The notes below the pieces were generated by a model. That model saw only the letters and a list, made by a program, of their open reading frames with translations. It made no database searches and was not told the DNA's origin. From contig JAUTDP010000002.1 of NCBI GenBank assembly GCA_033439795.1, positions 2,790,001 through 2,854,000 on the forward strand: 64,000 bases of DNA, in the 5' to 3' direction. How positions within the stretch are numbered: position 1 is the first letter of the stretch; every line of letters starts with the position of its first letter. The position numbers and the translations under genes were made by a program. Source of the DNA: Sordaria brevicollis (taxonomy: Eukaryota; Ascomycota; Sordariomycetes; Sordariales; Sordariaceae). Positions 1-11,695 of this stretch are shown here, piece by piece.

Positions 1-659
1 TGCTTTGCACGCCATGCCTTCTTCTGTACCTGAATACTAGCTGTTGCGACAAAGTCATCAATCAACTCGTGTGGTGCTTTTATGTCCTTTCTTGCCATTT
101 GCGTCCTTCTCGAGCCATTGTAGAAGCCTGCATCTACGCCGCCCCCGTATCTTCATAAGCTCGCCATAGTTGTTACATGTCACGGAATTAACCATCTTAG
201 GAGCGTTGTTTTAACTACGTATGTGATTTGCTTTGCTAATTGTACCCTATAGCTACTTGCTCTTGATTGATTACAAATTACATTATCCTTCGAATCAGGT
301 AACTGATGTGTGTATCATCTGCTGCCTCCATAATGGACCAAATAAGCAAGCACTCTTGTGATGTGCAAACTATATGCGAAGATCAGTCTATCCGCCGGTC
401 TTTGTTGGGTATCGTTGTCCATCTCATCAAAGCTCGTCAAACAAGCAAAGAAAGGGAAATTTTCAGACTCCAAACGCCCCTCTTAATGTTGCGCAATTCC
501 CGCCGCCATTCAAAGTTGCAGCAGATTTCTTGAGCCACCCTCAATCTTTCCTCTCAATCTCTTCTCTTCCCCTTCGCGATTTGACTCTTCTCATGCCCAC
601 CATTCCATAGGAATTTGAGCCATACTTCCACAAAAATGGGCGCTGGAGTGACTTGACGT
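1..659. other. Intergenic stretch, no gene seen
   Basis: This is AT-richer sequence with only short reading frames that overlap each other and show no recognisable domain. It is the region downstream of the MFS transporter gene that ends at 660. I see no tRNA, inverted repeat or coding signal here. Confidence 0.6.
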
Positions 660-2872
660 CTAAGCCAGTCCAGCCGTAGCACTCATTCGACTCAACCTTC
701 TCTCGGCCTTTGTACTCGGGGTAACAGTCGGATTATGAGGGGGGGTGGGATTGAACTCGGCAAAGTCGGCCGCATCGCTCATCATGCTCATCATGCTCAT
801 ACGGCTCACCCTCCGCTCGGCCTTTGTAGTAGTCGCGCTGAGAGGAACGGGCCTGATCATCGGACTGGTATTGTTGGCAACGGGAGTATTGTCGTTCTCG
901 TTGAAATTGTCGCCGCTGGCATCAAACCGCGTCGAGGTGGTCATTGTGTCCCTCTTCGCAGGTGTGCAAGGTGGTGGCGGCGGTGCACTCTTGCGCAGCT
1001 TGTTGGCGGCCTCTTTATCCGACGACATGCCGAACCAGTTCTTCTTCATGCTCGTCTTTCTGATGTCCTTCCAGCCGAGGAAGAAGGCGCTCACCACGGC
1101 GAGCACGCCAAAGCCGGCTGCCACGTAGAAGACGTTGTGGACGCCCTCGATGTAGGCGTTTATGACGTATTTCCAGAGATATTCCAGCTGCACTAGTTTC
1201 TGGCGGTCTTCGGGTTTGCCGCTCAGGCTTATGGTGCCGTTCTTGATCAGGGCGTCGACTTCATCGGGCGAAAGAAAACGCTCTAGGGCCATGCTGATGG
1301 AGTGCGCGAAGATATTGTTGGCAAAGGCTAGGACCAGAGCGGTGCCGAGCATTTGGGTGAACATGACCAGCGTGATCGCAATGGTGGTATCGATAGGGTG
1401 CATGTTGGCTGTTTGGACTGCGATGGTGGGCATCTGCGTCCCGAAGCCGCGGCCGGCGCCATTGATGATTTGGAAAACGGCGATGATGCCGAAGTGGGTG
1501 CCAAACTCGATTGTGGACATGAGACCGCAGCTGACGGAGCAGAGGATGCCGGCGATGACGGCATAGGGAATAATATAACCGGTTCGTTCGACTACCAGAT
1601 GGGGAGCTTGTTAGTCTTGCTGCTTTGAAGGGACGAGGGAAGCTGGCTTACCTAGGAAACCTCCAGCAATGCCAAACAACAGCTGAGCGCCAAATCCGGG
1701 CAGCAAATCGAGACCGCTGGTAGTGGGCGTCTTTCCCTGAACCGATTGAAAGAAGATCGGGAGAAAGAAGGACATGCAGTACACCGTTGTCATGATAAAC
1801 CACTGCGTCAAGGCGCTGGCCCAAACAACTCGCTTTGTCATGGTGCTGACTGGCAGCAAAGCGTTGTCGCCCTTCCTGTAGTTCCAATATCCCCAAATGC
1901 CGAAGAGTAGAACGGAAGCGCAAAGCGAGCCGAGAATAGCGCCGCTAGTCCACGAGAAGGGACCGTTAAGCTGGGCAGTGGTGAGAACCCAGACGAACAA
2001 GAAGACCGCGGGAGCCAAAAGCGCGAAGCCGATGAGGTCGAATTCGCGATGCAAGTTCCTGACAACCTTCCACGGATGAGGTTTGTCAATCTGCTCCGGG
2101 ACCTGCATAAACATGACCGGGAAGAACATGCCCATTCCGATGAAGAGGTTGATCTTGAAGCAATAGCGCCAACTGTCCTCGGTAAATTGTGTCAATACTC
2201 CTCCCAGGAGCGGTCCGGCTCCAACGCCCATCTGAGCAAAGGCGATAACGCAGCCAATGACGGACGCACGGCGTTTGGGGCTGGTGACGGCGGTGATGAT
2301 TGTGATACCGCCATTCCAGATGCCGCCCGCTCCAAGACCCATAACAGCCCGGCCTGCAATGAGGGTACCTGAGGTTTGGGCGACCCTGCAGATGTACGAT
2401 CCAGCCATGAAGATGAGAAGGAAGAAGTTGAAGGTCCATTTGGTGCTGAAGCGGGTGTAGATCTTGCTGGTCAAAGGCAAGACGCAGGCGTTGGCGAGCT
2501 GGAAGGCAGTGGCATACCAGGCAATGTCATCGATGTTATTGAACTCGGCCGAGATGGTGGGAATCTTTTGGTAACGTTAGCGACTTGAGTCTCGGAAGGA
2601 AGCGCGCGATGACTTACGGCAGTAGAGAGAATTGAAGTGTCCAAGATCATCAAGAAAGCCGCAACTGTCACGCAGACAATCGCCACCCAGAAGTTGACGA
2701 TGGGTATCCAGCTGACCAAAGTTGTCGACGCCTGCGAGAGAACGCTCATGCGATTGGCGTTGCGAGTAGTTCTGTCTTGCGGCGGACGCTCTTCAATCGG
2801 GACGTCGACCAATTCGACCTCGTCGAGCGATGAGGGTGGCTCCGGTTTGGAGCGCGGCGTAAAGGGCGTCAT
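660..2872 (-). CDS. MFS multidrug/toxin exporter, DHA2 (14-TMS) type
   Basis: Predicted plasma- or vacuolar-membrane proton-coupled drug or metabolite exporter, 699 aa from three exons: 2872-2618, 2564-1652 and 1591-660. Introns 2565-2617 (donor GTAAGT) and 1592-1651 (donor GTAAGC, acceptor TGGTAG) restore one open frame. After a hydrophilic N-terminus comes the antiporter motif around 'LDTSILSTAIP', then 'GRAVMGLGAGG' and the motif C-like 'GVGAGPLLGG', with many membrane helices as in 14-TMS fungal transporters. The start at 2872 was chosen because it gives a typical acidic cytosolic N-terminus; an upstream in-frame Met at 3043 exists. The C-terminal tail, about 140 residues, is long for the family and carries two copies of a K-A-E-R-R-(V/L)-S-R-M-S motif. 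The substrate cannot be told from sequence. No biosynthetic cluster genes are adjacent. Confidence 0.88.
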
Positions 2873-5712
2873 GGCTGATTGTCGAACTGCATCCGGATAC
2901 GGGCAGTACATCAATAGCGCAAGCGAAGAAAGCTGAAGCAGGATGGTGAAAAAGGTCAAAACGTTTTCCAGATCCGCGACGGTCGAATTGGGAGAAACGA
3001 TTGAGAGGGAGGGGCAGCAGGTCGGGGCGGGAAGAAAAAGCAAGCTGACTCACTCGCGCGGTAGCCCCAGAATTCCCATTCACTCGGCACATGTTGGGAT
3101 GGTGAAGATGGCCGGAACTTCGGACGATGCTAAGGTTCTTTTTTTTTCAGATGCTCGTCACCCTCCTCGTGATCCAAGCTGCTCACGGGGGCGGCCCAGG
3201 TTCAGTACCTCTACCTCTAGAAGAGCCCACCGCGGCGGTTTGACGTATGGGTGGGCCACGATGTCCCGAGATACCATCCCCTCAAGATTGGCATCGCGAC
3301 CGACATATCGTCGCCTTTTCAACACTGGTTAGTCCTAGTGCTACGGAGTTGCAAGTTGACCAAGGGATTAATAACTACTGCGATCACTGGAACGCTGTGT
3401 ATTAAACCATCGCCATAAGCAAGGAGCGGAACCAAGTTGCACCCACAACAAATCTTCAAGGTGCCCTCAAAGGCTCATAATCCAGTTATGAAACCATGAG
3501 CCCGGACTAAACTGGTGAGCCATGATGCTCGACCATAGATGCTTTTTGCGTTTTTCCCAAAGACAGTGACGGTTGAGTTAATCGATGAAGGAATCATTTG
3601 GCAGTGGGAGGACTGCCAAAGGGCTTCTCTTCAGGGGCATCAACATCATTCATTGAACTCAATTTTACGCCAAACTCGAGATATTTGAGTATTGACGCAA
3701 AAGTTGTTAAGTGGATCGTTCTTTGGCTGATGATATCGTGGTCGTGGTGGGCGTCCACGCCTAGCCATCGTGAAATTCAAGAAGACATGATGAGTGTTAT
3801 GTCAGTCGTGACGGTAGAATACCATTGAGATGCCATCGTTGGATAGAATTGAATGCCGTGAAATTGTAGAAAAAGCCGCTCGTGAGCATTCCGGATGTAG
3901 TGTCAACTGGCCGTCAATGGCATGGTGTTGATGGTGATGAAACGTCGTTGTTGAGTGTGGAGTGACATTGAGGCTGATGGACCTCTTGCTGTCGCAATCA
4001 AGCCCCTGTCCATGTCATCCAATTAATCTCCACCCCGTGGTGGGGCTCTGCTGACCCAAAGCTGCAAGAGAGATGGCTCGTGCACTCTGCTCCCGGCAGG
4101 CAATGTCCTTGGGTTCTAACTTCCGTACCTAAAATACACCAAGAACATATCGAAGCCTCAATACATTGACGGTCGGATGCCTTCTGAAGAAACGGAAGCT
4201 TTTAATATACGAATGCCCTGGTATATACCTGGGAGAGCTTGTTGGAACATGGAGTTTAGTCCACTTTTCAGGTCTCCTTTTCACCCAGGACAGTCTCAAC
4301 TCCAAACAACGGAAACCACTACAACTCGAGGGACTCAACCCCAAATCCTCGTCTCACGTATTCTTCTCATCCTCAGTTAGAGATGCTCTGGCCTGTTTCC
4401 GTCAACTACCGTATGGCTGCTTTAAGAGTCGAAACTGTTGGCTGCATAAGTGTGACCTTCTCTCACAGTGAGTGCTGTGTAGATGAATTCCGGTATCCCA
4501 TGTTACCCGACGTGAGACATAGCCCCTTTGTCCGGCCAACAAGCACCTTCAAGCCTCACGTTGACTCGAGTTTCGTCTCTGGATTCTCAAAATCGAGCCG
4601 GATCCGACATCATACATGCGCCACATGTTAATGCTCTCAACTAAGCCTCTTGTTTTTGAGAAGATAATGTGAGCGTAGGACATAAGAGAGCAACCCCGAA
4701 GACTGGAAAGGTTGGGAATGGCGCCAATATTTGAGAGGGTCTCCATCTCCGGAAGGGGAGCCCGTACACCGACTGCCCCTGACCCTGGCCTGTGAAATGA
4801 AATCGGCAACCGCAGGGGCGGATCGCGCTAGAATCAAAATGTGCCCGTGCCCTGGGCAAGTGCCGGTTGGCGCCTGTCAGCTGCTGCAGGTGTCACCTTT
4901 TAGCGGCAGGTGCCCCTGAAAGTCGATTTCCAGAAACACCATTGGAGACGAGCGCAACCCGTGAACCTCTTTGGCCACCAGGGCACCGTGACCATCTCGA
5001 CCTCGAATTCTCGCCAGATGCCGGCCGGCGCCCCGGTCTGAGGTCATTTCCCATCCGGTCCACTTTACTAATCCATTTCCCATGTCGTTGACCAGCATCT
5101 AGCTTCTTCAACCGTATTGCTTCCGTCGTATGGTTTGTCAACTCATTTCGTGAGGCGGGCAAAAGAAGGGGAAAAGGAAGAAGGAAGGCATCAATCGATT
5201 TCGTTCCCGATACCGAGTCTTGAGGTTCCGTCCTCCATTTCCACTTCCAGCCCCGGGGCTAGTACCATCGTGGTATCTTGACGATATCCCAATCTCCTAT
5301 TCCTCTTCCTCACTTTCCCAGACTTGACCTCTCCTTCCTCTTCTTTGCCTACTCACAGCATCACTTATCAACCTAATACCATCATTAGTATTGCTACTAC
5401 TTTATTGCTTCTTCACAAGTTTTGCTAATAGTGCTTCCGTGGGACACCTCACTTCTTCACGATATCGAGCTCTCCACCTTCTGCACAACATCTTGCATCC
5501 GTCCTTGCATGCCGATTGCAACTGCATGAATCCGCACCACCCAAACGCCAGGAAGATCTCCCGCCATTGACAAGCACGATCTCGTCTTGGTTACTTGCGC
5601 CTGGCCAATCCTTATCCTTCAGGCTATGCACTAGGATTCCCTACTCGACAGTTCTTGTACGATAACCTACCTAAACACCACCAAGTTCGGCCACGATACC
5701 CAAGTTGTCAAG
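2873..5712. other. Long intergenic region between divergent genes
   Basis: About 2.8 kb between the divergent MFS and LRR genes. Reading frames inside are short, overlapping and without recognisable motifs. The last 500 bp, pyrimidine-rich (TCTTCCTC-type), is likely the promoter and 5' leader of the LRR gene. No repeat or RNA gene was recognised. Confidence 0.5.
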
Positions 5713-8700
5713 ATGGAGGACAACCCGCAAGCCCCCAGCTCCAAGCCTAGACCTAGTGGTCTTCCCCGGCCTTCAAGACTCCCAGTTCCCGGCCAGTCCA
5801 GGCTGCCCGTCCCACGATCGATCTCGCTCCGAACATCGCCATCCAAGGAATCCTTGCCCACGGGCTCTGACGTAGCCGGATCCTCCTTGCAAAGCCCGAG
5901 GCTTCGATCAGCGACTTCCCGCGACCAATTGGCCTCTACCACAACGTCGAGGAGGCCTCAATCCATGCTGATCACACCCTCGAGAGTTGTTTCGTCTTCC
6001 CATAGCACCTGTGCCCGTGCTGCTTCACGTCAGGGACAGTCCCAAGCACCAACGAGTACCACCAGAACGACCAACAGGCACAGCTATATCGCCCCATCCT
6101 CGTCAAGAATCTCAGTTGCCGGGACTTCCACTGCCGCCGCTACCAGGACAAGCCAGACACCACGAACGTTAGGACCAAAACGGCAACCCTCGTATCAGTC
6201 TTTCTCAGCCTCCACGAGTAGCCATGCTCTGCATGACACGGAGTCGATGGTCTCAGATGACAGCCCAGCTTCTGCAGTTAGGCCACCCTCGACATTGATG
6301 GAGAGAACCATCGAGACGCTGTCTCAGTTGCCCTCTTCGCCATCAGTCAGGGGCAAGTCAGCTGCTTCTTTCTATAGTGATGGGATCCCTAAAGGAATGA
6401 CCTCGTCAAGACCCTCAAGCAGGCTCTCTCGACCGGATTCCAGTCATCAGTCACGCGAGTCTCTTGGTGCTTTATCCAACCACGGGAGCAGACCTAGCTC
6501 AAGGCTGGATAATGAGGAAGATTTTCCTGGCTTCCATGGGACGTATGGGTCCTTGAGACCGCGACAGAGCATCCAGTCCTTCAATGCGCCAGCGGCCAAG
6601 AACGCCACTCCCCGAACGTCCAGAATGTCTCTATACGGCAGTCTACCGCCCTCTGCCACCGATACCCGGAGCCTTAAGACACCAAGCCCCGAGAAGCCGA
6701 AAGCCGCAGCACCACGTACCGTTTCCAAGCGAACGTCTATCTATGGCCTTTCGAAGAAGCCATCTGTGTCCAATTTGGACAAGGGAACGCAAGGAGTGGC
6801 ACCTAGGAAGGCATCAGTGGTGTCACAGAGATCAGCAACGACATCGGTTGAAGGGAGTGTGTCGGCATCGTCTGGAAGCACGGCAGCCTCTGCCGATACG
6901 ACCGAGACGTCTCCAGCGCAAGCCTACCGGAAGGCCTCTTCCACCTTGCGTGAGCAGATTGCAAAGGCAAAGGCCGCGGCCAAGAAAGCCGCAGTCCAGC
7001 CTATTTCCGAGTCTGCGCTTGCCCTTGGTCAACGCTCATCCGGCTTCGGTTCTTTCGGGGACGACTTGGGCTTTGCCTCGCATAGTGACCCTTTCAACCA
7101 GCACAGGGATGATCAGTCACAGACCAAGGTCCTACAAGCACGTTTTGCTACTGCGAGAACCAGCGGCCGTCTCAATATTGCTGCTATGGGTCTCAAAGAG
7201 ATTCCAAGCGAGGTGCTCAAGATGTATAACCTCGAGGCCATCGGTGCTACTGGAGGGGCTTGGGCCGAGTGCGTTGACTTGACCAGATTCGTGGCAGCCG
7301 ATAACGAGCTTGAGATGATCAGCGATGAGCTGTTTCCCGATGTTGATCCGCAGGAGATGATGGACGATGAGGACAGCGAGGGCAACATTTTTGCAGGACT
7401 CGAGACTTTGGACCTGCATGGCAACATTTTGGTGACTCTTCCGATGGGCTTGAGGCAACTTCGTTTGTTGACCTCATTGAACTTGGTACGTGCAACACAT
7501 TACCATTTTTACGTTGACGTGTTACTAATATTTCATCAGTCCTCAAACCGACTGGCAAACAGCTGCTTGGAGGTGGTGTCCCAAATCACTTCTCTCAGAG
7601 ATCTGAAGCTTGGTGGTAACCTCCTCTACGGCGAACTCGACCCTTGCTTTGCGAACTTGGAGAATCTCGAGATTCTGGACCTGCATGGCAACAACCTCTT
7701 GTCACTCCCTTCCAACTTTGGCAACCTTAGTCGCCTTCGAGTCCTGAATGTTAGCGAAAATGCCTTCGAGTCCTTGCCCTTTGCTACCTTGGCGAAGATG
7801 CCGTTGACCGAGATCAACGCTCGCAAGAACCAGATCAGCGGCACATTGATCGATGACTCTGTCGATTCGCTGCCGTCTCTACAGACCTTGGACGTCTCGT
7901 CGAACCAGCTCATCCATCTTTGCTCCCCGACAAAGACCGTCACGATGCCGGCTCTGCTCCAGATCTGCCTCTCGATGAACCGCCTGCAGGATCTGCCCGA
8001 CATTGGAAGCTGGGCTAAGCTGCATACGATTGCCGCCGATGAGAACAATATCAACGCTGTTCCTGAGGGCTTCACTAAGCTGGAGCATCTGAAGTCTGTC
8101 GATTTCTCGAGTAACGACATCCGCATCATCCCTAACGAGGTTGGACGGATGGAGAACTTGATGATGATGCGACTCAGTGGTAATCCTCTCCGGGAGAAGA
8201 AGTTTAGCACGATCAGCACAGATGAGATGAAGGGCATTCTGGCTCTTCGCCTCGAGCCACCCGAGGATATGTCCTCGCCCGATGTGGATGTGATTACCCC
8301 TGTACCTGAGGTCGAGGTTGTCGGCCCCAGCGATGTCGGTCTGGGAGGTGCTGATGTGAAGGATCATATCGTGGCAACCGCTGAGGTATTACCCGAGACT
8401 GAGGAGGCCCCGGCTGAGAGCGACACTCCGGAGAAGGAAGAGCCTGCGGAGCAGGAACAGCCTGTGGTCACGAACAACGTCACGTCTGAACACGACCATC
8501 TCACTGCTGAGAGTGACGATATCGACGACAGCCGATCTGACATGGACCAGTTTGCGACACCTCCAACTTCTGCTCGGGCCTCTCCGGCTCATTCCCGCTC
8601 TCAAACTCTAACGGAGGAGATCTGGCCCGTTAAGTCCGGCGGAGTCCTCGATCGTTCTGGCACCCAGTCCTCTTCTCTTCACCCAGTTATCTCCTCCAAG

Positions 8701-9345
8701 GTCGCTGCCGAGCACAAAGTCTTCGAAATCCAGCTTCACCACAACCTCTTCACCGCGTTCCCTGAGTCTCTCTCTTTCTTTGCCGCAACTCTGACTGCTC
8801 TGAACTTGTCACACAATGAGCTCGTGGCTGAGAAATACCTTGGAGGACTAAGCGGCAACGACTACCTCGAGCTCCCCGCCCTCAAGGAACTCAACCTCAA
8901 CCACAACCACATCACAAGCCTGACTCCTCTCATCACCTACCTCCGCGCTCCGAACTTGCAGAAGATTGACGTCAGCTTCAACCGCATCTCGGCTCTGCCT
9001 GCAGGCACCGCCCTCCGCGACGCGTTCCCCAATCTCACGGTCCTCACCATTTCCAACAACCACCTTTCCGAGTTGGATCCCGAGTCGATCAGGGGTATGC
9101 ATGTGGTGGATGCGGCCAATAACGACATTGCACATCTGAACCCTCGCATTGGACTCCTCGGCGGGAGCGGCGGCTTGGAGAGGTTGGATGTTAGTGGCAA
9201 CCGGTTCCGCGTGCCCAGATGGAGCGTGCTCGAGCGCGGAACGGAGGCGACGCTTAGGTGGCTGAGAGGAAGAGTGCCTGTTGCGGAGAAGGCGGCTTGG
9301 AAAGCGCAGGATGGTGGTGATGATGATGATTCTGATTTGGATTGA
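5713..9345 (+). CDS. Leucine-rich-repeat protein, LRRC40-like
   Basis: Large LRR protein of 1192 aa after removing one intron (7486-7539). The first ~430 residues are Ser/Pro/Arg-rich and probably disordered. Next comes 'ARTSGRLNIAAMGLKEIP', which matches the capping segment that opens LRRC40 proteins, then about ten LRRs of the LxxLxLxxNxLxxLP type. An acidic linker (residues ~850-960) interrupts the repeats before a second LRR block, and the protein ends in an Asp-rich tail. LRRC40-type proteins are intracellular scaffolds with poorly defined roles. The family call rests on the LRR pattern and capping segment. The gene stands alone, with a long pyrimidine-rich leader upstream. Confidence 0.85.
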   Translation: MEDNPQAPSSKPRPSGLPRPSRLPVPGQSRLPVPRSISLRTSPSKESLPTGSDVAGSSLQSPRLRSATSRDQLASTTTSRRPQSMLITPSRVVSSSHSTCARAASRQGQSQAPTSTTRTTNRHSYIAPSSSRISVAGTSTAAATRTSQTPRTLGPKRQPSYQSFSASTSSHALHDTESMVSDDSPASAVRPPSTLMERTIETLSQLPSSPSVRGKSAASFYSDGIPKGMTSSRPSSRLSRPDSSHQSRESLGALSNHGSRPSSRLDNEEDFPGFHGTYGSLRPRQSIQSFNAPAAKNATPRTSRMSLYGSLPPSATDTRSLKTPSPEKPKAAAPRTVSKRTSIYGLSKKPSVSNLDKGTQGVAPRKASVVSQRSATTSVEGSVSASSGSTAASADTTETSPAQAYRKASSTLREQIAKAKAAAKKAAVQPISESALALGQRSSGFGSFGDDLGFASHSDPFNQHRDDQSQTKVLQARFATARTSGRLNIAAMGLKEIPSEVLKMYNLEAIGATGGAWAECVDLTRFVAADNELEMISDELFPDVDPQEMMDDEDSEGNIFAGLETLDLHGNILVTLPMGLRQLRLLTSLNLVRATHYHFYVDVLLIFHQSSNRLANSCLEVVSQITSLRDLKLGGNLLYGELDPCFANLENLEILDLHGNNLLSLPSNFGNLSRLRVLNVSENAFESLPFATLAKMPLTEINARKNQISGTLIDDSVDSLPSLQTLDVSSNQLIHLCSPTKTVTMPALLQICLSMNRLQDLPDIGSWAKLHTIAADENNINAVPEGFTKLEHLKSVDFSSNDIRIIPNEVGRMENLMMMRLSGNPLREKKFSTISTDEMKGILALRLEPPEDMSSPDVDVITPVPEVEVVGPSDVGLGGADVKDHIVATAEVLPETEEAPAESDTPEKEEPAEQEQPVVTNNVTSEHDHLTAESDDIDDSRSDMDQFATPPTSARASPAHSRSQTLTEEIWPVKSGGVLDRSGTQSSSLHPVISSKVAAEHKVFEIQLHHNLFTAFPESLSFFAATLTALNLSHNELVAEKYLGGLSGNDYLELPALKELNLNHNHITSLTPLITYLRAPNLQKIDVSFNRISALPAGTALRDAFPNLTVLTISNNHLSELDPESIRGMHVVDAANNDIAHLNPRIGLLGGSGGLERLDVSGNRFRVPRWSVLERGTEATLRWLRGRVPVAEKAAWKAQDGGDDDDSDLD
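7486..7539 (+). other. 54-nt in-frame, stop-free intron in the LRR gene
   Basis: The segment starts GTACGT, has a TACTAAT branch-type sequence near its 3' end and finishes TCATCAG. It is exactly 18 codons with no stop, so simple ORF callers read through it. Removing it joins LNL to SSNRL and restores a canonical LRR (LxxLNLSSNRL). Confidence 0.9.
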
Positions 9346-10268
9346 GTGGCCGGTGCACACCTGAAGCACGGAGAGTCAAGAGAAGCGAATTGCATATCTA
9401 GAGGCATTTTGGGGGTGTGAAGCAACGCATGATATACGCATAATGGTATACACGGGAAAGACACGAAAAGGTGCCATCATTGCTATTGGGATATTGCAGT
9501 GTTTATTGCTATTGCACTTGGTTGTACATCTACCGCATAGTAAAGATTATTTAATGTTAGTTATGGGAGGACGAGGATGATGGCTAAGCCTGATGAGGCA
9601 TGTACATAGTAAACTGTTGATATAATCATTATTCATAGCTTCCAAGACATCTCTCATTTCATCCAACAAAGACAATTCGTCTTATTACCTCGTTTATGTT
9701 CCCAAGGCATGAGTGTCCTTCGAGTGTTCGACGATAGCTTCATCCATTTTCCAGAGGATTCAGGGGTAAATGTGGGGACATACAGGACCCTAACCCAGAA
9801 GCTTCCCATAGCCCATTTGAATCTGGAAAGGGCCACGCTGCCCTGGCCTGTGACACCAGACAGGGGCGGGGGTTCAATCAGCGCGCCCAACACCATCCAC
9901 CAGCGCGCATCATTGCACCGCACCAGGCTCGAGCTTCCCGTCCATTGTCAAAGTGTCCCCAATCCATCACCTTCGCTCGTTTGCATTCTCTCTCCGTCAT
10001 TGCGACTTTCGATCCGCATCACCAACCGCGACAACTGTAGGTGGATTAACTACCCTATGGAAGCATAACCGAATGCCGGATTTCAATTGTGGAATTGGAA
10101 GCTAACCAAATCATCCCGTGTTACTAGACTCTCCTTTTCCAACATCCAACAGTCGATCGGTAACATCTACGAACTACAGCCGTCTACCGAATTCAATTCC
10201 AGATACAGAAATCACACGAACGAACGGACATTTTCGATCAAGTACAATAGACGACGCAAACCGACACA
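9346..10268. other. Intergenic region and dpm3 leader
   Basis: Untranslated 3' end of the LRR gene followed by the promoter and leader of dpm3. Only short frames without motifs are present. Confidence 0.5.
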
Positions 10269-11224
10269 ATGACCCGCGCCCAGCAGACCATTTCTATTGC
10301 ACTCCTTGTGAGCTCGGTACGTTCTATGCAGCCAGTTATAAGGCGACTACTATGCACACCCGGGCGACCGACCGATAGCGATGGGATGGTAGATGGCAAA
10401 TGGCGATGACGAGAAATTGCGAGGGCGTATGGCGATTGGCGATGGCGATTGGCGATGGCGATTGGCGATGGCGATGGCGATGGCGATGGCGATGGCGAAG
10501 GTGACCATTTTGGTTAGCGATGGGGAACGTTCACTGCAACGACGACGACAAGAGGCACAATGGCACAATGGCACGATTCGACTTGCATCTTCGCCGGCGA
10601 GGATGGCACACGACGACAAAAAACAGGATGGAGAAGTGGTAGCAAAGCAGTTGCACGCCAGCCAGTCTCATCATTTGCTCCGGCCGGAACAGCCTAGGCA
10701 GCCTGGACAGCGTGTGACGGGTGGGCTTACATCGCTCTACTTCGTACCTGCCTGTCTACCCTCTCGTCGTCTGCCATGGTCGCTTACCTACCCTCTCGTC
10801 CCGTCTCGTCTCGTTTCGTCTCATCTACCACGTCCGGCGGGCGCTATCTACCACGCTCCATCTGTCACGATATCCGATGACGGAATGCTAACTTTTGACT
10901 TAATAGCTCTACCTTTCCCTCTACCTCGAACTCATCCCCCTCCCTGCTTTGGTGCAGACTGCTATTGTGCCTGTCGTAAGTTTCTGTCTCTTCCTTTCTT
11001 TCTTTCCGACCCCAATCCAACCAAAACGGGAACGAATGCTGATACACCGGGCAATGATGCAGCTCCCTTTCTGGGCCCTCGTTTCCTTCGGCGCCTGGGT
11101 CCTCTTCCGCCTCGGCTGGGGCATGCTTACATTCCGCGACACGCCCGATGCCTACAAGGAGCTGATGGAGGAGATCAAGCTGGCGCAGGCGGACCTGAGG
11201 GCCAAGGGCGTTAATGTTGATTAA
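10269..11224 (+). CDS. dpm3: Dolichol-phosphate mannosyltransferase subunit 3 (DPM3)
   Basis: Small ER membrane protein that anchors and stabilises the catalytic DPM1 subunit, which makes dolichol-phosphate-mannose for N-glycans, O-mannosylation and GPI anchors. Three exons: 10269-10316, 10907-10975 and 11063-11224. Introns are 10317-10906 (590 bp, GTACGT..TAATAG) and 10976-11062 (GTAAGT..ATGCAG). The product is 92 aa, the same length as human DPM3. It has two hydrophobic helices, 'TISIALLVSSLYLSLY' and 'LPFWALVSFGAWVLFRLGWG', then a cytosolic coiled-coil tail starting with the 'TFRDTPDAYKELMEEI' type motif. Exon phases are all zero. The first intron is unusually long for this genome and holds a hexanucleotide repeat. 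Confidence 0.9.
10431..10499 (+). repeat. GGCGAT/GGCGATT microsatellite in dpm3 intron 1
   Basis: Imperfect tandem array of GGCGATT and GGCGAT units followed by five or more pure GGCGAT units. It lies wholly in the first dpm3 intron, so it is not coding, although it reads as an Ala-Ile repeat on the opposite strand. Confidence 0.9.
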
Positions 11225-11695
11225 GCGGCGGGCTCTGGACTTGGGGCCTGAAGACGTATGTTGCTGCACTGGGGAATAAAAAGGGAGAAAATCATAAATG
11301 ATGAAAGGTCACGGGGTCCGCACGTGGGCGAGGTATGATAGTGGGATAAAATCAAGATAATGAGCTGCAAAGAACGTTTGTTGAAATCATGATATGGTAT
11401 TTCGGCCTTGAAACGGCGTCGTGGGGCTTCGAAAGGGCTATGCTATGATGGGTGAACGTAGCGATCGTCTGTCCTAACCCAAAGCCCGTGAAATGCTCCT
11501 GCTATCAGTGGCAACGCGAATCGTGCCAATCTGGTTATGCAACCAACCACCCAATTAAGTCTATAAGTCACGCCATGCTCTATTGATGACCCGTCTGAGG
11601 ATAGGGCAGGTATACAAAACATGTATTCAAACCCGGTACACGTATTCAAACATGAAGTCCTCGGCCCTCAAAGCACCAAGGGTATCACACCACCT

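Noticed and set aside
10393..11214. 273-aa open frame across dpm3
   Set aside because: It is read through intron 1 and the GGCGAT repeat in another frame. The spliced three-exon dpm3 explains the locus.
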